From Leptospira soteropolitanensis (GTDB lineage Bacteria > Spirochaetota > Leptospiria > Leptospirales > Leptospiraceae): a DNA stretch of 64,000 nucleotides. Position 1 is the stretch's first letter, and each line of letters begins with the position of its first letter. Where the stretch lies: NCBI RefSeq assembly GCF_026151655.1, contig NZ_JAMQPN010000006.1, forward strand, positions 62,001-126,000, in the 5' to 3' direction. Positions 29,213 to 40,408 of this stretch are shown one piece after another. Both the position numbers and the translations under genes were made by a program. A model generated the notes under the pieces. It was not told the origin of the DNA and ran no database searches. It was given only the letters and a program-made list of their open reading frames with translations.

Positions 29213-29644
29213 TTACTTTCTTTTGATAAGAACCATTTGGTTCCCTACTTCAAAAGATTGGTCGAGAAAATAATAGTCAGTAAGTTCTTTAATCATAAAA
29301 AGTCCAATCCCATGTTCACGGTAGTCGCTGAGATCAAAACTACGAAGTTCTCCCGGTTCCACTTTTTTTCCATAATCTCTCAATCGAATTTCTACGCGGT
29401 CTTTATCAAATTGGAATTCGATAAAAATGGGTTTTCCCGTGTTTCCAGAATAGGCATGTCGGATGATATTCACTATGGCTTCTCCAATCACTAGTTTCAG
29501 ATCGAGAGAATCAAACAAAGAAAATCCATGTTCTAAACAAAGATTAAAAAAATAATTACGGGTGTGTGATACAAAACGAGGGTTGGAAGGAATTTGGATA
29601 CGGACTACTTTTGCGTAGTCCGTGGGTTTCTTTTGGTTCGACAT
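29213..29644 (-). CDS. RsbW-like serine-protein kinase / anti-sigma factor
   Basis: A 143-residue GHKL ATPase. [21 protein letters not shown] is the N-box, [16 protein letters not shown] the G1 region (here DYGKK rather than DxGxG), and [16 protein letters not shown] the G2 lid. This matches RsbW/SpoIIAB/BtrW kinases that bind a sigma factor or another effector and phosphorylate a STAS antagonist. Its ATG overlaps the xerC stop by one base (TAATG). It sits between xerC and hslV. Partners are not adjacent. Confidence 0.85.
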   Translation of the reverse strand: MSNQKKPTDYAKVVRIQIPSNPRFVSHTRNYFFNLCLEHGFSLFDSLDLKLVIGEAIVNIIRHAYSGNTGKPIFIEFQFDKDRVEIRLRDYGKKVEPGELRSFDLSDYREHGIGLFMIKELTDYYFLDQSFEVGNQMVLIKRK

Positions 29645-30552
29645 TATCCTCTCGGATGGAATTTCTTATGAACTTCCTTCAGAGTTTTATTTGCCATGTG
29701 AGTGTAAATTTGGGTAGTCGAAATATCGATATGACCCAAAAGTTCCTGAACCGATTTGAGATCTGCATGGTTCTCAAGTAGGTGAGTAGCAAAAGAGTGG
29801 CGAAGGGTATGTGGAGTTACTTTTTTCTTTATTTTTGTGCGTTTGATATAATGGTTTAAAAGGCGCCAAACCGACTTACGGTTGATATACGATCCTTTTT
29901 TAGAAACAAATACAAATTCACAAGTTCTTTTCTTCAAAATTTCTGTCCGACTTTCCGTCAGATATTTTTTCAATATTTCTAAAGACTTTTCACCGAACGG
30001 AACGAGACGTTGGCGTCCCCCTTTTCCTTCTACTGTAATCGTCATGTTTTCCATGTCGATGTCAGTCATTTTTAAATTACAAGCTTCTGAAATACGAAGA
30101 CCAGAAGAATATAAAAGTTCAAAGATACATTTGTCACGAAGTTCGTATAAATTGTCCTCTTTGATATTACGAAAAAGTTCATCAATTTCAGTTTGAGTTA
30201 AATAATCTGGGATGGTTCTTGCAACTTCAGGAGTTTCAATTTTTTCGGTTGGGTTGGAATCTAACCTTTTTTCGTCTCGAAGATACTTATAAAACTGTCT
30301 GATTGCCACTACTTCGCGAGCCAGTGTTTTTGCAGAGATTTTGCGTTCTCTTTCTTCTTCGAGAAAACGCATGATGTCGTTTGCTTTTACTTCTAAGAAG
30401 TTGATATGTTCCTTTTCCAAGAAGATCGCAAACTTATTGAGATCGTATCCGTAGGAATATATCGAATTATCGCTCAGTCCTTTTTCTACGGACAAGTATT
30501 CTTGAAATGTTTGTAAAAGCTGATTTTGAGAAACTGGCAATTTGGAACCCAT
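29644..30552 (-). CDS. xerC: Tyrosine recombinase XerC/XerD
   Basis: A 302-residue site-specific recombinase. The N-terminal SAM-like domain (about 10-95) includes YLSVEKGLSDNSIYSYGYDL. The catalytic set is visible: Arg in SSGLRISEACNL, the beta-hairpin Lys in GKGGRQRLVPF, HTLRHSFATHLLE (His and Arg), LLGHIDISTTQIYTH (His and nucleophile Tyr). Xer proteins resolve chromosome dimers at dif. The gene order with hslV and hslU is that of Bacillus codV-codW-codX, which favours XerC; C versus D cannot be settled from sequence alone. Confidence 0.92.
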   Translation of the reverse strand: MGSKLPVSQNQLLQTFQEYLSVEKGLSDNSIYSYGYDLNKFAIFLEKEHINFLEVKANDIMRFLEEERERKISAKTLAREVVAIRQFYKYLRDEKRLDSNPTEKIETPEVARTIPDYLTQTEIDELFRNIKEDNLYELRDKCIFELLYSSGLRISEACNLKMTDIDMENMTITVEGKGGRQRLVPFGEKSLEILKKYLTESRTEILKKRTCEFVFVSKKGSYINRKSVWRLLNHYIKRTKIKKKVTPHTLRHSFATHLLENHADLKSVQELLGHIDISTTQIYTHMANKTLKEVHKKFHPRG

Positions 30553-30649
30553 CTTTACTCTCTTATGTTACTTAAAGAGTCGGACAAAAAGCTTAAAGAG
30601 ACTTATTATTTTTTTTGCCACAAATGGCTATGTCAGGAAAAAAGGAGAT

Positions 30650-31171
30650 GTGGTTCATAGAAACTCCCTTATTTTTTTACTCACGTTTGCCAGTCTGTTA
30701 GTCGTTAATTGCGGCCGAAAGGAAAGATCCCTATTTGAAGAAGGTAAAAAATGGGAAATGGTAGGAGAAAAAACAAAAGCCCTCTATTACTACGAACTTT
30801 CGCTCCGTGAAAACCCTGATTACGATCCTGTTCTGAAACGAATGGGACTACTTCTCGCAGAAAGTAACCAGTCCATCGCCACTGCCATTTTTTATTTGGA
30901 AAAGTATCACAAACAAAAAAAAGATGATACTGAAGTGCAGAGGGAACTCTTTCGGCTTTATCTTACCACAGGATACGAAAAAGAAGCATTGGAAATTTTG
31001 GAAGAAATTCGGTTCCAGGGAAAAAAAGAAACTTTGGAATTTTTCGAAACCACGTACCTTTGTCTTACCAGAGGATTTAAACAAAAGGAATACCTTCTGG
31101 CCCTAGAAAAAAGCCCTCTCGCAGGGGATCCTTATTATGCCCCTTGGGTCCGGGCTTGCGAAACAAAATAA
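30650..31171 (+). CDS. Small TPR-like lipoprotein
   Basis: A 173-residue exported protein. I set the start at GTG 30650 because it gives a compact signal peptide ending in LVVNC (Cys21), although the AAGGAG site is only 2 bases away; upstream in-frame codons would lengthen the N-terminus without a better site. The mature part is built from helical pairs (KTKALYYYELSLRENP, YEKEALEILEEI) typical of TPR or Sel1-like scaffolds. Not recognised beyond that. It precedes trxB by 61 bases, with a small ACAGGA/TCCTGT hairpin in between. Confidence 0.65.
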   Translation: MVHRNSLIFLLTFASLLVVNCGRKERSLFEEGKKWEMVGEKTKALYYYELSLRENPDYDPVLKRMGLLLAESNQSIATAIFYLEKYHKQKKDDTEVQRELFRLYLTTGYEKEALEILEEIRFQGKKETLEFFETTYLCLTRGFKQKEYLLALEKSPLAGDPYYAPWVRACETK

Positions 31172-31232
31172 ACAGGAACCCGCAGAGATCCTGTCTAAAC
31201 AATAAAGAACAAGATACAGAATAGGAGAAATT

Positions 31233-32174
31233 ATGAACCATAAAGTTGTCATCATCGGATCCGGTCCCGCAGGACATACCGCAGCCATTTACGCCGCAAG
31301 AGCCAATCTAAACCCGGTGATGTATGAAGGATTTATGGCAGGAGGAGTCGCGGCCGGAGGACAGCTCACCACAACAACAGAAGTAGAAAACTTTCCCGGT
31401 TTCCCAGAAGGAATCGATGGAACCAAACTCACTCAACTTTTCCGGGAACAATCCTCTAAATACGGAACCACCATCCATACCCAAACCATCACCAAAGTGG
31501 ATTTTTCCAAACGTCCTTTTACCATTTGGTCAGATGATGAAGAAATCAAAGCAGAAGCGGTCATCATTGCAACCGGTGCCACAGCAAAACGGATGCATGT
31601 TCCCGGTGAAGAAACTTTTTGGCAAAGAGGGATTTCTGCCTGTGCAGTTTGTGATGGTGCCCTCCCCATTTACCGTAACAAAGCACTTGCCGTTGTGGGT
31701 GGAGGTGACTCCGCAGTGGAAGAAGCAAACCACCTCACCAAGTTTGCATCCAAAGTGTATTTAGTGGTCAGACGTGACCAACTCCGTGCCTCCCAAATCA
31801 TGCAAAAAAGAGCAATGGAACATCCAAAAATCGAAATCCTTTGGAACCAAACTGTAGTAGAGGCCAAAGGTGGAGCGGGCGGACTTACCTCCATTGTTCT
31901 CGAAAGTACAAAAGACAAATCCCAAAAAGATTTAGAGGTGGGTGGTCTTTTTTATGCGATTGGACATGTTCCTAACACTCAAGTTTTCCAAGGACAATTG
32001 GATTTAGATGAAACAGGGTATATCATCACAAAACCAGGAACCACACAAACCAATGTGGCTGGAGTATTTGCGGCAGGCGATGTTCAGGACAAAGTGTACC
32101 GCCAAGCAATCACAGCAGCAGGTAGCGGTTGTATGGCGGCTCTTGAAGCCGAACGTTGGTTAGAAGGTCACTAA
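31233..32174 (+). CDS. trxB: Thioredoxin reductase
   Basis: A 313-residue NADPH-dependent flavoprotein that reduces thioredoxin. FAD motif [17 protein letters not shown] at about 8-24, redox pair Cys137-x2-Cys140 in [15 protein letters not shown] motif [12 protein letters not shown] and the C-terminal FAD contact [26 protein letters not shown] lies 6 bases upstream of the ATG. Its TAA overlaps the TAG of the convergent neighbour (CTAA). Confidence 0.97.
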   Translation: MNHKVVIIGSGPAGHTAAIYAARANLNPVMYEGFMAGGVAAGGQLTTTTEVENFPGFPEGIDGTKLTQLFREQSSKYGTTIHTQTITKVDFSKRPFTIWSDDEEIKAEAVIIATGATAKRMHVPGEETFWQRGISACAVCDGALPIYRNKALAVVGGGDSAVEEANHLTKFASKVYLVVRRDQLRASQIMQKRAMEHPKIEILWNQTVVEAKGGAGGLTSIVLESTKDKSQKDLEVGGLFYAIGHVPNTQVFQGQLDLDETGYIITKPGTTQTNVAGVFAAGDVQDKVYRQAITAAGSGCMAALEAERWLEGH

Positions 32175-33922
32175 GGAGTGACCTGTTTACCATTAATATC
32201 CAAATAGGATTTTGATTCCAAATTAAAAAATATCACCGAATCTCCTTTCGGTGATATGTATTGTTTTTTCCCGTCTTCCCACTCGATAAGCGTATAACCT
32301 GAACCTCTAAAAAGAATTTGGTTACCAGGGAAAACATTTGCTTCAAAGGAATCTCCATACCAGCGGTAATTTCCTTTTTTCCAGAGATAAAAGTAACTAG
32401 AACCAGGACCAAGAAAATCTCCTTCCAATTTTCCTGAATAAGTTTCCACAGAGGCAGGAAAAATTTTTCTTAAGTTGGGTAGATCTGTGTAAGTTTTGAT
32501 ATCCATTGCCGACTCAGGTAAGGAAAAACCTTTATCTAAAAAGTTTTTATATTCATTCGGGAATTTCGAGTTCATGGTAGTATAACCAGCTAACTGAAGT
32601 TTTTTTCCATTCCGAAGGATAGAATCCTTATTTTTTTCAAATGAAGACAAACTATCTTTCAGGATTTGGTCGGGAGACACTCCAGTTGCATTTTGTAAAG
32701 CAAGGATCGGCGATATCCCTACACAAGTATCTTTTTGATAAGAAATGATGGCTTCTTTTCCATAGGTTTCATGGATATGTTTGATAAGAAGTGGTCCAAT
32801 GGAATAAGGAAGTAAATCTTTATATTTAGCATCTAACAAGGCTTTGAAGGATTTAGGAACCTTGTTTTCTCGAATTAACTTTTCTGCGTCATTATAAATA
32901 TGGAATTGTTTTCTTTCATAAAATTTCGCCTCCAAATAATTGGCTAGTCCCTCTTCAAACCAAGGATCCAAAATATCAGTTTGTGGAAACTTACCGGTCT
33001 CTGTTTGGATTTTTAGACAAGAGACTTGTTCTATGTTGTGAACTGCTTCGTGGTAAAAAGTCCCAAAATGAACGCGTCTCAGTGCATCGGAATCAAACTC
33101 CAATACCCCCGTAGGTTGCGGCATTTTTTCACCACAACACAAAGTGATAGAATCCCTTCCTCCAAACCCTCCCTCTTCGGAACCACCAGGAATTTCTGCA
33201 CCAATATAACTCTTAATCTCCTCATATTGGTCGAATAACAAAACAGGAATTTTCCCTCGGTTTTCCAATTGAAACTCAGATTTTAAATAGGATAAAAAAG
33301 GTTTCATCTTGAAATTATCACCAAACACACGTAAATACTCAGACCATTTTTCAGATCCGTAAAATACGTAGTTCCCTAATTCTAACCTTGGTTTTCCATA
33401 TTTAGATTCGCTTACGAGAAGATAGTTTTCAAATGCAATAGGTTTTTGTCGAATGTAGTCATATTCTTTTCGATGTGCCATCCAGTATTTGGTGATTTTA
33501 GTTAAATCAGGATAATTCCAAATGAGAGTCGGTAAACATCCGTTACATGATGCAGGGGCAGATATAAAACCCGTACCGGATGGAAAATCTAATTTAAAAG
33601 TGCCGTTCGCCCATTCTGTGTATACACTTCCATCCGCACGTTTCCATTGGTAATGGTTTTTGGCCCATTGGTATACTTCTCCCCCATCTGGGCCTTGGTA
33701 GTATCCGGGAGCCGGTTCTAAAAATCCTAAATGTAAATCTTCTAGTTTGGGTTCTTGGAGTCTTTCTACACCAAGATAAGAACTGGGAGCGGTTTCTCCA
33801 AAATCGAAATACAATACATCGGAGCCTGGTCCCCTTTTCAGAGAGACTTTGGATCTTTCGACTTCAGAGTAAATAACGGAAGTTAGGAGGACAAGTGTGA
33901 AGGTTATAATCTTACGAATCAT
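32171..33922 (-). CDS. Exported HExxH (gluzincin-like) putative metallopeptidase
   Basis: A 583-residue secreted protein. With ATG 33922 as start the signal peptide is clean (ends near VIYSE); a GTG at 33937 is the other option and neither has a strong ribosome site. A zinc-type motif HEAVH occurs in [13 protein letters not shown], followed about 30 residues later by [14 protein letters not shown], whose Glu would be the third ligand of a gluzincin. It resembles the peptidase MA-like family. The N- and C-terminal parts look like repeated beta segments ([17 protein letters not shown] and [17 protein letters not shown]). Function unknown; it follows ilvN by 67 bases. Confidence 0.6.
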   Translation of the reverse strand: MIRKIITFTLVLLTSVIYSEVERSKVSLKRGPGSDVLYFDFGETAPSSYLGVERLQEPKLEDLHLGFLEPAPGYYQGPDGGEVYQWAKNHYQWKRADGSVYTEWANGTFKLDFPSGTGFISAPASCNGCLPTLIWNYPDLTKITKYWMAHRKEYDYIRQKPIAFENYLLVSESKYGKPRLELGNYVFYGSEKWSEYLRVFGDNFKMKPFLSYLKSEFQLENRGKIPVLLFDQYEEIKSYIGAEIPGGSEEGGFGGRDSITLCCGEKMPQPTGVLEFDSDALRRVHFGTFYHEAVHNIEQVSCLKIQTETGKFPQTDILDPWFEEGLANYLEAKFYERKQFHIYNDAEKLIRENKVPKSFKALLDAKYKDLLPYSIGPLLIKHIHETYGKEAIISYQKDTCVGISPILALQNATGVSPDQILKDSLSSFEKNKDSILRNGKKLQLAGYTTMNSKFPNEYKNFLDKGFSLPESAMDIKTYTDLPNLRKIFPASVETYSGKLEGDFLGPGSSYFYLWKKGNYRWYGDSFEANVFPGNQILFRGSGYTLIEWEDGKKQYISPKGDSVIFFNLESKSYLDINGKQVTP

Positions 33923-33989
33923 GGGGCGGTGTAGCACTCACTTTAACGCCCCAATATTCTCTGAAAATTAGAACCCTGTCAAGTGGATT

Positions 33990-34478
33990 CTAAACTGCAT
34001 TTTGGTTGCGATATGCGATCGCAATTTGCCCAGTGCGCGAAATTTCGCGGATCCCAAATGGTTTGATAACTGAGATGATATTGCTAACCTGTCTTGAGTT
34101 TCCTGAAAACTCAATTAAAAGCGAGTCTTCTGTCATTTCCAAAATTTTAACATCAAATCCATTACAAATCGTAAGAGCTTCACTTCTATTGGTTTCGTTA
34201 ATTGAAAAAGAAATAAGAACCAGTTCTCTTTGTACAGAACTCGCATATGCCATGTCCTGCACTCGCAAAACATCGGGTAATTTGAGAAGCTGGTTTTTCA
34301 CCTGCCCTACTATAAAATCATCACCATTCAAAACAATGGTCATGGACGAAACATCCACATTGTCTGTCACACCGACAGCAATCGAATCAATATTGTATCC
34401 GCGACGTGTAAAGAGACCAGAGACATGACTCATGACACCGGGATGGTTATTTACTAAAATACTTAGAGTGTGCTTCAT
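33990..34478 (-). CDS. ilvN: Acetolactate synthase small (regulatory) subunit
   Basis: A 162-residue protein with an N-terminal ACT domain: [29 protein letters not shown] is split over residues 4-32, followed by the second ALS_ss domain. It binds branched-chain amino acids and feedback-inhibits the large subunit. Its ATG overlaps the ilvB stop by four bases. The name ilvH is equally usable. Confidence 0.95.
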   Translation of the reverse strand: MKHTLSILVNNHPGVMSHVSGLFTRRGYNIDSIAVGVTDNVDVSSMTIVLNGDDFIVGQVKNQLLKLPDVLRVQDMAYASSVQRELVLISFSINETNRSEALTICNGFDVKILEMTEDSLLIEFSGNSRQVSNIISVIKPFGIREISRTGQIAIAYRNQNAV

Positions 34479-36181
34479 TTTTTCAATTTCCCCAAGTCTT
34501 TAAATTCGATTAGGTCTTGTTGCGACTTTCCTGCAGGGATCATTGGAAAAACTTTTTCTTCTGCAGGGATCATAACTTCTATCAGAGCAGAACCCTTATC
34601 TTTTAAGAAAAATTCTACACCTTTATCAATCTCTGATTTGTGTTCGATTCTCATGGCTGGAATCCCATATGCATCAGCTAGTTTGACAAAATTAGGATTG
34701 TAGGTCCATTGTGACTCACTAAATCTCTCTTCATAAAATAGTTCCTGCCATTGACGAACCATTCCAAGAAAATTATTGTTAAAAAGCAAAATTTTCACAC
34801 CTAACTGAGATTGCGCGATTGTTGCCAGTTCCTGAATACACATTTGAAAGGAACCATCTCCCGTTACACAGATAACTGTTTTGTCTGGGTTACCGAATTT
34901 AGCTCCAATTGCCGCAGGGAGTCCATAACCCATAGTGCCAAGTCCACCTGAAGTTAGCCAAGTATTTGGTTTATCAAATAAATAATATTGTGCCGCCCAC
35001 ATTTGGTGTTGGCCCACATCTGTTGAAACAATGGCTTCGCCTTTTGTTTTGGCATATACTTTTTGTAAGAAGTCTTGTGGTTTGATACTATCGCCACTAT
35101 TGTCAAAATCGAGAGGATGATTTTTCTTTAGGTTTTGAATGTTTTCAATCCAAGAAGTGCGGTCTCCACCTTTTACAAATGGCAGGATTTCTCGAATGGC
35201 ATCCTTGAGATCTCCATGTAGGTTATGATCTACATTGACACGTTTGTTAAACTCTGCCGCATCAATGTCTATATGGGCGCGAACGGCATTCGGCGCAAAG
35301 TCTTGGTATTTAGCAACTCGGTCATCAAATCTTGCACCTAAATTTAGTATATAATCACATTCTAACACTGCTTTGTTGGCATAAGCAGTTCCATGCATTC
35401 CAAGCATTCCTACAGATAAAGGATGAGTTCCAGGAAAAGCACCTAATCCCATAAGAGTGGTAGTGACTGGTGCATTTGCCTTTTCTGCCAATGCTTTGAT
35501 TTCTGCAGAAGCAAAGGAATTGATTGCACCACCTCCAACATAGAGTAACGGGCGTTTGGCTTGATTTAATGCTTCTGCAAATTCTTGAGGATCACCTTTG
35601 ATTTTTGGTCTTTCGTAATGATGGGGAGCAATTTTTAAAGACGAAGCTTTTCTGATAGTCGTTTTTCCCAATTGAACATCTTTTGGAAAATCCAAAAGCA
35701 CTGGACCAGGTCTTCCTCCCATCGCAATTTTAATCGCCTCTTCAAAATGACGAGCAAGATCATCAGCCTTTTTAATAAGAGCATTGTATTTCGTAATTGG
35801 TATGGTAATTCCAAAAATATCAGCCTCTTGGAAGGCATCGGTTCCAATAGCATCCGTGGATACTTGGCCAGTGATGGCAAGGATGGGAATAGAATCCAAT
35901 TTGGCGTCAGTAAGGCCTGTGATTAAATTGGTAGCACCTGGACCGGAAGTGGCAATACAAACACCTAACTTACCTGTGGACCTAGCATAACCCTCTGCCA
36001 TATGAATGGCACCTTGTTCGTGACGAACCAGGATATGTTTGATCTTTTTACTATGATAGAGTTCGTCGTAGAAAGGGAGGATGGCGCCACCAGGATATCC
36101 AAAGACGATCTCCACACCCGCTTCTTCCAGTAATTCGACCATCAGTCGGCCGCCAGTAATTGCTTCGGTTGTAGATGACAT
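34475..36181 (-). CDS. ilvB: Acetolactate synthase large (catalytic) subunit
   Basis: A 568-residue thiamine-diphosphate enzyme making acetolactate or acetohydroxybutyrate, the first common step to Val, Leu and Ile. Motifs: [28 protein letters not shown] (catalytic Glu), TSGPGATNL, and the ThDP/Mg site GDGSFQM with [14 protein letters not shown] prefer ATG 36181, which has GAGGGG 6-7 bases upstream, over ATG 36202. Operon with ilvN. No leader peptide or attenuator is apparent in the 110-base divergent gap. Confidence 0.97.
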   Translation of the reverse strand: MSSTTEAITGGRLMVELLEEAGVEIVFGYPGGAILPFYDELYHSKKIKHILVRHEQGAIHMAEGYARSTGKLGVCIATSGPGATNLITGLTDAKLDSIPILAITGQVSTDAIGTDAFQEADIFGITIPITKYNALIKKADDLARHFEEAIKIAMGGRPGPVLLDFPKDVQLGKTTIRKASSLKIAPHHYERPKIKGDPQEFAEALNQAKRPLLYVGGGAINSFASAEIKALAEKANAPVTTTLMGLGAFPGTHPLSVGMLGMHGTAYANKAVLECDYILNLGARFDDRVAKYQDFAPNAVRAHIDIDAAEFNKRVNVDHNLHGDLKDAIREILPFVKGGDRTSWIENIQNLKKNHPLDFDNSGDSIKPQDFLQKVYAKTKGEAIVSTDVGQHQMWAAQYYLFDKPNTWLTSGGLGTMGYGLPAAIGAKFGNPDKTVICVTGDGSFQMCIQELATIAQSQLGVKILLFNNNFLGMVRQWQELFYEERFSESQWTYNPNFVKLADAYGIPAMRIEHKSEIDKGVEFFLKDKGSALIEVMIPAEEKVFPMIPAGKSQQDLIEFKDLGKLKK

Positions 36182-36292
36182 ACGTTCCCCCCTCATTGTC
36201 ATTTCTTCAAAAAAGAGCCTGTTGTCAATGTTCTCACGTTTTTGAGTCGATTTTTACTGTCTAAAAAAGAATGCTGAAAATTGGACAGGGAT

Positions 36293-37399
36293 ATGGAAAA
36301 TACAGATATCGAAAAGCCACAAGAAGATGAAAAGTTCACTAAAATAAAATCTCTCGCAAAAGAGGCTTATCGTTTTCTGGATCAGGGTCGTTTTAAGGAA
36401 GCGAAGGAACGATTAGACATATTACTGGATGAAGATCCAGCAAATACATATGGCCTTGTTGGTCTCGGTGATTATTACGCCAAAACAAAACAACCAGAAC
36501 AAGCCATTCAATATTACCGCAAATGTTTGGTTGGAGATACAACCAATAAGTTCTCACTCATGGGACTAATGAATGCTTACAGAGACTTAAATAGTCTAAA
36601 ACGTATTATTGAAGTCGCAGAAGAATTTCACCATATAACAATCACAGATGCAAGTATCCTTTCAAGAGTAGCTGACGCACATAGAAAACTAAAAAACTTC
36701 AAAGAATCAGAAGTGTATTATATGGAAGCACTTCAGATCAATCCAAACGATCAGTATGTGATTGTGGGACTTGGCCATTTATACTTTGCCTGCCAAAGGT
36801 ATGTGGATGCCATCCATTGGTGGGAAAAATTACTTTCGAGCCAACCAAACAATATCAAGATATTAACAGAGATCGGAAATAGTTATCGCAAAATTAAAGA
36901 CTTCGATAAAGCCATTCTTTATTACGACCGTGCCAAAGAACTCGACCCAAAAAACTTCTTTGCCCTCTATGGTCTTGCCGAATCCTATCGCGGTAAAAAA
37001 GATTTTAAAACGGCCATCACTTACTGGGAAAAAATTCTTGAATCCGATCCCGATAACAAACTCATCATTAACCGTTATGCCGATTCTCTTAGAGGACTTG
37101 GAAACTACGACAAAGCTTTAGAATGTTTTAATAAAATTCTTGCCAGTGGTGATGACTACTTTGCTCTTCTTGGAAAAGCGGCGGCTTTGCGTTTGATTGG
37201 GGATTTAGAGAAAGCCGAAGAAATATATTTAGGACTTCTGAGTAAATCTCCAAGTGACCCAAGGCCTGCTCTAGAACTTTCCGATCTTTGGGACATTATG
37301 GGAAAAAAATCACAAGCGGTCAAACTACTGGAAGATCTGGCCAAAAAAAATCCATCTAACGAAGCCATCCGAGAAAGGATAGAATATTTAAAGGATTAA
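36293..37399 (+). CDS. TPR-repeat protein
   Basis: A 368-residue protein, no signal peptide, built of about nine tandem tetratricopeptide repeats (for example [18 protein letters not shown] and [18 protein letters not shown]). Such scaffolds mediate protein contacts; no catalytic domain is present. The start is ATG 36293 (AGGG just upstream); a TTG at 36281 is an alternative. The stop TAA overlaps that of the convergent transporter (TTAA). Partner unknown. Confidence 0.85.
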   Translation: MENTDIEKPQEDEKFTKIKSLAKEAYRFLDQGRFKEAKERLDILLDEDPANTYGLVGLGDYYAKTKQPEQAIQYYRKCLVGDTTNKFSLMGLMNAYRDLNSLKRIIEVAEEFHHITITDASILSRVADAHRKLKNFKESEVYYMEALQINPNDQYVIVGLGHLYFACQRYVDAIHWWEKLLSSQPNNIKILTEIGNSYRKIKDFDKAILYYDRAKELDPKNFFALYGLAESYRGKKDFKTAITYWEKILESDPDNKLIINRYADSLRGLGNYDKALECFNKILASGDDYFALLGKAAALRLIGDLEKAEEIYLGLLSKSPSDPRPALELSDLWDIMGKKSQAVKLLEDLAKKNPSNEAIRERIEYLKD

Positions 37400-38586
37400 A
37401 CTTCAGTTTCTTCGGTTATTTTTACTTTAAGAAAGTAAAGAATAACAAAAACTGCGACAACTCCAGTGACAATAAAAGTAACTGGAGCTCCAAAAAGAAA
37501 CCATAACCAGCCCGCCACCAAACTGGCAAAAAACGCAGAAATACTTTGCATGCCAGCATATAGACCGATGGCTGTTGCAGTTTCGTTACTCGGTGTAACA
37601 TTACTAATCCATGCCTTGGAAATCCCTTCTGTTGCAGCCGCATAAACACCGTATAAAAAGAAAGCGAGTAAAATTAAAACTGGATTTTGGACAAGGCCCA
37701 TAAGAAAGTAGACACCGGCATAAATTCCAAGACCACATAGTAACATTTTTTTTAGTCCAATTTTATCGGCAAAAACTCCGAGTGGGTAAGAAAAGACTGC
37801 ATAAACCAAATTATAAAAAATATAAATCCCAATCACTTGGTAGTCATTTAAACCTGCTTCTTTCGATCTTAATATCAAAAAAACATCTGAACTATTCCAA
37901 AAGGCAAATACAAGTAACCCAACAACTAACTTTTTATAGTTGGGGCTTGCAGTTTTCCAATAATTAATTAATGATATAAACTTATTACTTTTTTGATTAT
38001 TTAAACTTGTTTGTTTGGATTGAGCTAATTTTTCCTTCAAAAAGAAGGTAAACCCAATCGCTATGATTCCAGGCAAAAAAGCCAAATAGAATAAAAATAT
38101 ATAATCTTTGGGATAAAAATACAGGTATACTAAAGCGAAGCTTGGACCAAGGACTGCACCCAATGTATCCATAGAACGATGAAATCCAAATACTCTTGCC
38201 TTGGTTTTATTGGTAGCTTCAGAGGATAAAATCGCATCCCGTGCTCCTGTTCGGACTCCTTTTCCAATTCGATCCAATATGCGGGAGAATAAAACAACAA
38301 ATGGAACTTGGCCAATACTTAATAAGGGTTTTGCAATAGCACTTAAAGCGTAGCCTAGTCGCACAAAAGGAACTCGTTTCCCGGTATCATCCGATAGTTG
38401 GCCAAAGTATCCCTTTCCATAACCCGCGACTACTTCCGTGATTCCTTCTAATATACCAATAAAGAGAATGGAGTATCCAATCGATTTGAGATAAATTGGT
38501 AAAATGGGATAGAGCATTTCGCTTGCGATGTCTGTAAAAAGACTCACAAGCGATAATACCCCAACTGTTTTTGATATATATTTCAA
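37396..38586 (-). CDS. Major facilitator superfamily transporter
   Basis: A 396-residue inner-membrane protein with about 12 hydrophobic helices. The N-terminus [21 protein letters not shown] and the loop [11 protein letters not shown] (the MFS motif A position), then [19 protein letters not shown], match a subgroup of drug or metabolite exporters with no agreed substrate. The start is TTG and lies 16 bases beyond a TAAGGAGG site that overlaps the stop of the P83/100-like gene, so a different start is possible. It is 21 bases downstream of that gene. Confidence 0.85.
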   Translation of the reverse strand: MKYISKTVGVLSLVSLFTDIASEMLYPILPIYLKSIGYSILFIGILEGITEVVAGYGKGYFGQLSDDTGKRVPFVRLGYALSAIAKPLLSIGQVPFVVLFSRILDRIGKGVRTGARDAILSSEATNKTKARVFGFHRSMDTLGAVLGPSFALVYLYFYPKDYIFLFYLAFLPGIIAIGFTFFLKEKLAQSKQTSLNNQKSNKFISLINYWKTASPNYKKLVVGLLVFAFWNSSDVFLILRSKEAGLNDYQVIGIYIFYNLVYAVFSYPLGVFADKIGLKKMLLCGLGIYAGVYFLMGLVQNPVLILLAFFLYGVYAAATEGISKAWISNVTPSNETATAIGLYAGMQSISAFFASLVAGWLWFLFGAPVTFIVTGVVAVFVILYFLKVKITEETEV

Positions 38587-38607
38587 AAACGAATGGAACC
38601 ACCCTCC

Positions 38608-40284
38608 TTACGGAGCGATGGTTTTGAGTAGGCTTAAGTCTTCTTTTTTAAATACCTTAATGGTAGTTTTATCACCTTCTTTTGGTTTGCCGGTCACATA
38701 AATTTTATCCCCGAAAAAGGTGAGTTCGGAGTTTTCTTCCACAGGTTCTTCTGTTCTTTTTTCAAACGTTAAGTCCGATTTAAAACGAGAAACATGGTAT
38801 TTGTCTTTTACCTTTTCGATCACGTAAATTTTGTCTTCGCGATTGATCATCGGAGTTCGCCAGAAAATATCTGCAGACTCGCTTGTTTTTTTCACACCGA
38901 GTTTGTCTGGGTCCAGTAACACAAGTTTGTGTTTTCTATTTTCGACCTTTTCTCCGTCATAACCGAGAACTAAGACTCCTTGGTTGGCGATTTCTTTAAA
39001 TTCCTTAGAACAAATATTGTTGTATGGACTTTTAAAAAGAGCATCATCTTTTGCAGGATCAATGGCCCAAAGTTCATTCGAATAGTGACCATCTGTATCA
39101 TATTTGATAAACTTCATAAAAAGGATTTTGTTGTTCACAACATTGTCACTTTGTTCTTCTTTTTTCTTCAGTTCTTCTTTGGTTTGTGCAAGTTCTGATT
39201 TTAGTTCTTCAACCTTAGCTTCTACCTTTTGAACGGTATCGTCTTTTTTTGCTGAGTCGCCTGAAGTGGTTCCTGTGCGTGCTTCTTCTTTTTTAGCGAT
39301 TTGTTCTTCTTTTTTACTGAGTTCCTCTTTTTTAGCTTCTACCGCTTCCGACTTTTTCTCAGTGTCTTTTTTCTCTTGTTCGATTTGTTTGACCTCTTCG
39401 GTTTTCTTTTCAATTTCTGCTTTGTTTTTAACCGGGTCTTTTTTTAACTCATTGAGGCTTGCAATCGTTTCCTGTTCTTTCTTCTTTAGTGCCTCTTTTT
39501 TGTCTTGGAGGTCTTTTTGTTCGTTTGCTACTTCTTGTTTTTTATCTTGCAAAACCTTTTTTTCTTCTTTGATTTTATCGGTTTGCAACTTGTCCATTTT
39601 TTTGGCTTCGTCTTCCATTTTCTGTTTGGTAGCGGGATCTTTTTCTTTATCCTTCACCATTTTGTTGACGTCTTTTTCTAACTCATCTGTGGTTAAATCC
39701 TTCCCACTATCTTTTAAGATATTTCCTTCAATAGGAATGATGATTTGAGTTTTTCCTGGCCAATTTTTATAAACTGTATCGATCCCTAATTTGTCAGGAG
39801 AAGTAGCGGCGATGACTCCTTCTGTATATTTTTTACTAAAAAACTTTGAGTCTTTTCGGTGCGTTGCGTTGTAATAAAGAATGTATTGAGCCAGAGTTTC
39901 GGAATTTCCGGCTTTATATTGGAAAGATTTTTCTACATAAGAAGCAATGATCCGTGCAATGGAATTGACATGGTCAAAACTTTGTGATTCAGAAAGAATT
40001 AGGATATCAGCTCCCAATTTTCCATCAGCACCAGGTAGAACTCTTTGGATTTTAACTCCATCTACTGTGGCAGAATTTTCTTTGGCCAAGGTTTCAGCCA
40101 GTTTACGACCAATTTCAGTATTTTCCTGGATGATCTCATCGGAAGCCTTACGTAAGGAACGGTTGATGAATTCGATTTTTTTGGAACCCTTAATTTCGGA
40201 CTCACCGAGAGGGGCTTTGGATTGTGCTGTCAGAGAAAGACTGACAAAAGTTAGGCAGATGATGATGGAACGAGAAATTCTCAT
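38608..40284 (-). CDS. P83/100-like exported coiled-coil protein
   Basis: A 558-residue secreted protein. The signal peptide is cut near LTAQSK. The N-terminal domain (about 25-200) has EFINRSLRKASDEI and HVNSIARIIASYVEKSFQY, which fit the Borrelia P83/100 antigen family. A long highly charged coiled coil (about 200-385, KKEEQ-type repeats) follows, then a C-terminal beta-rich domain reading like repeated propeller strands (ELWAIDPAKDD, KLVLLDPDKLG). ATG 40284 has GAGGAAAC directly upstream. The family match is moderate; the function in Borrelia is itself unknown. Confidence 0.7.
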   Translation of the reverse strand: MRISRSIIICLTFVSLSLTAQSKAPLGESEIKGSKKIEFINRSLRKASDEIIQENTEIGRKLAETLAKENSATVDGVKIQRVLPGADGKLGADILILSESQSFDHVNSIARIIASYVEKSFQYKAGNSETLAQYILYYNATHRKDSKFFSKKYTEGVIAATSPDKLGIDTVYKNWPGKTQIIIPIEGNILKDSGKDLTTDELEKDVNKMVKDKEKDPATKQKMEDEAKKMDKLQTDKIKEEKKVLQDKKQEVANEQKDLQDKKEALKKKEQETIASLNELKKDPVKNKAEIEKKTEEVKQIEQEKKDTEKKSEAVEAKKEELSKKEEQIAKKEEARTGTTSGDSAKKDDTVQKVEAKVEELKSELAQTKEELKKKEEQSDNVVNNKILFMKFIKYDTDGHYSNELWAIDPAKDDALFKSPYNNICSKEFKEIANQGVLVLGYDGEKVENRKHKLVLLDPDKLGVKKTSESADIFWRTPMINREDKIYVIEKVKDKYHVSRFKSDLTFEKRTEEPVEENSELTFFGDKIYVTGKPKEGDKTTIKVFKKEDLSLLKTIAP

Positions 40285-40408
40285 TGTTTCCTCACGAAAA
40301 TTGGGGTAAAGATGCCCACAAGAATAACAACCTTTGTGATTCTGCAAAGCAAGTTTTAGAATAAAAATCTATTTACCGGGGGGTGGATCTTCAAAATTCT
40401 GTGGGAGA

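Noticed and set aside
29644..30552. The tyrosine recombinase as an integrase of a mobile element
   Set aside because: Its length and hslVU neighbours fit a housekeeping Xer protein; no att sites or phage genes are adjacent.
31172..31194. An ACAGGA/TCCTGT hairpin before trxB as a terminator or riboswitch
   Set aside because: Short stem, no T-run and no riboswitch core; not supported.
38980..39198. Other short open frames antisense to the P83/100-like gene
   Set aside because: Phe/Ile-rich shadows with no start signal.
39266..39748. A 160-codon open frame opposite the P83/100-like gene
   Set aside because: It is a Ser/Phe-rich mirror of the Lys/Glu coiled coil on the other strand, with no ribosome site or recognisable protein.
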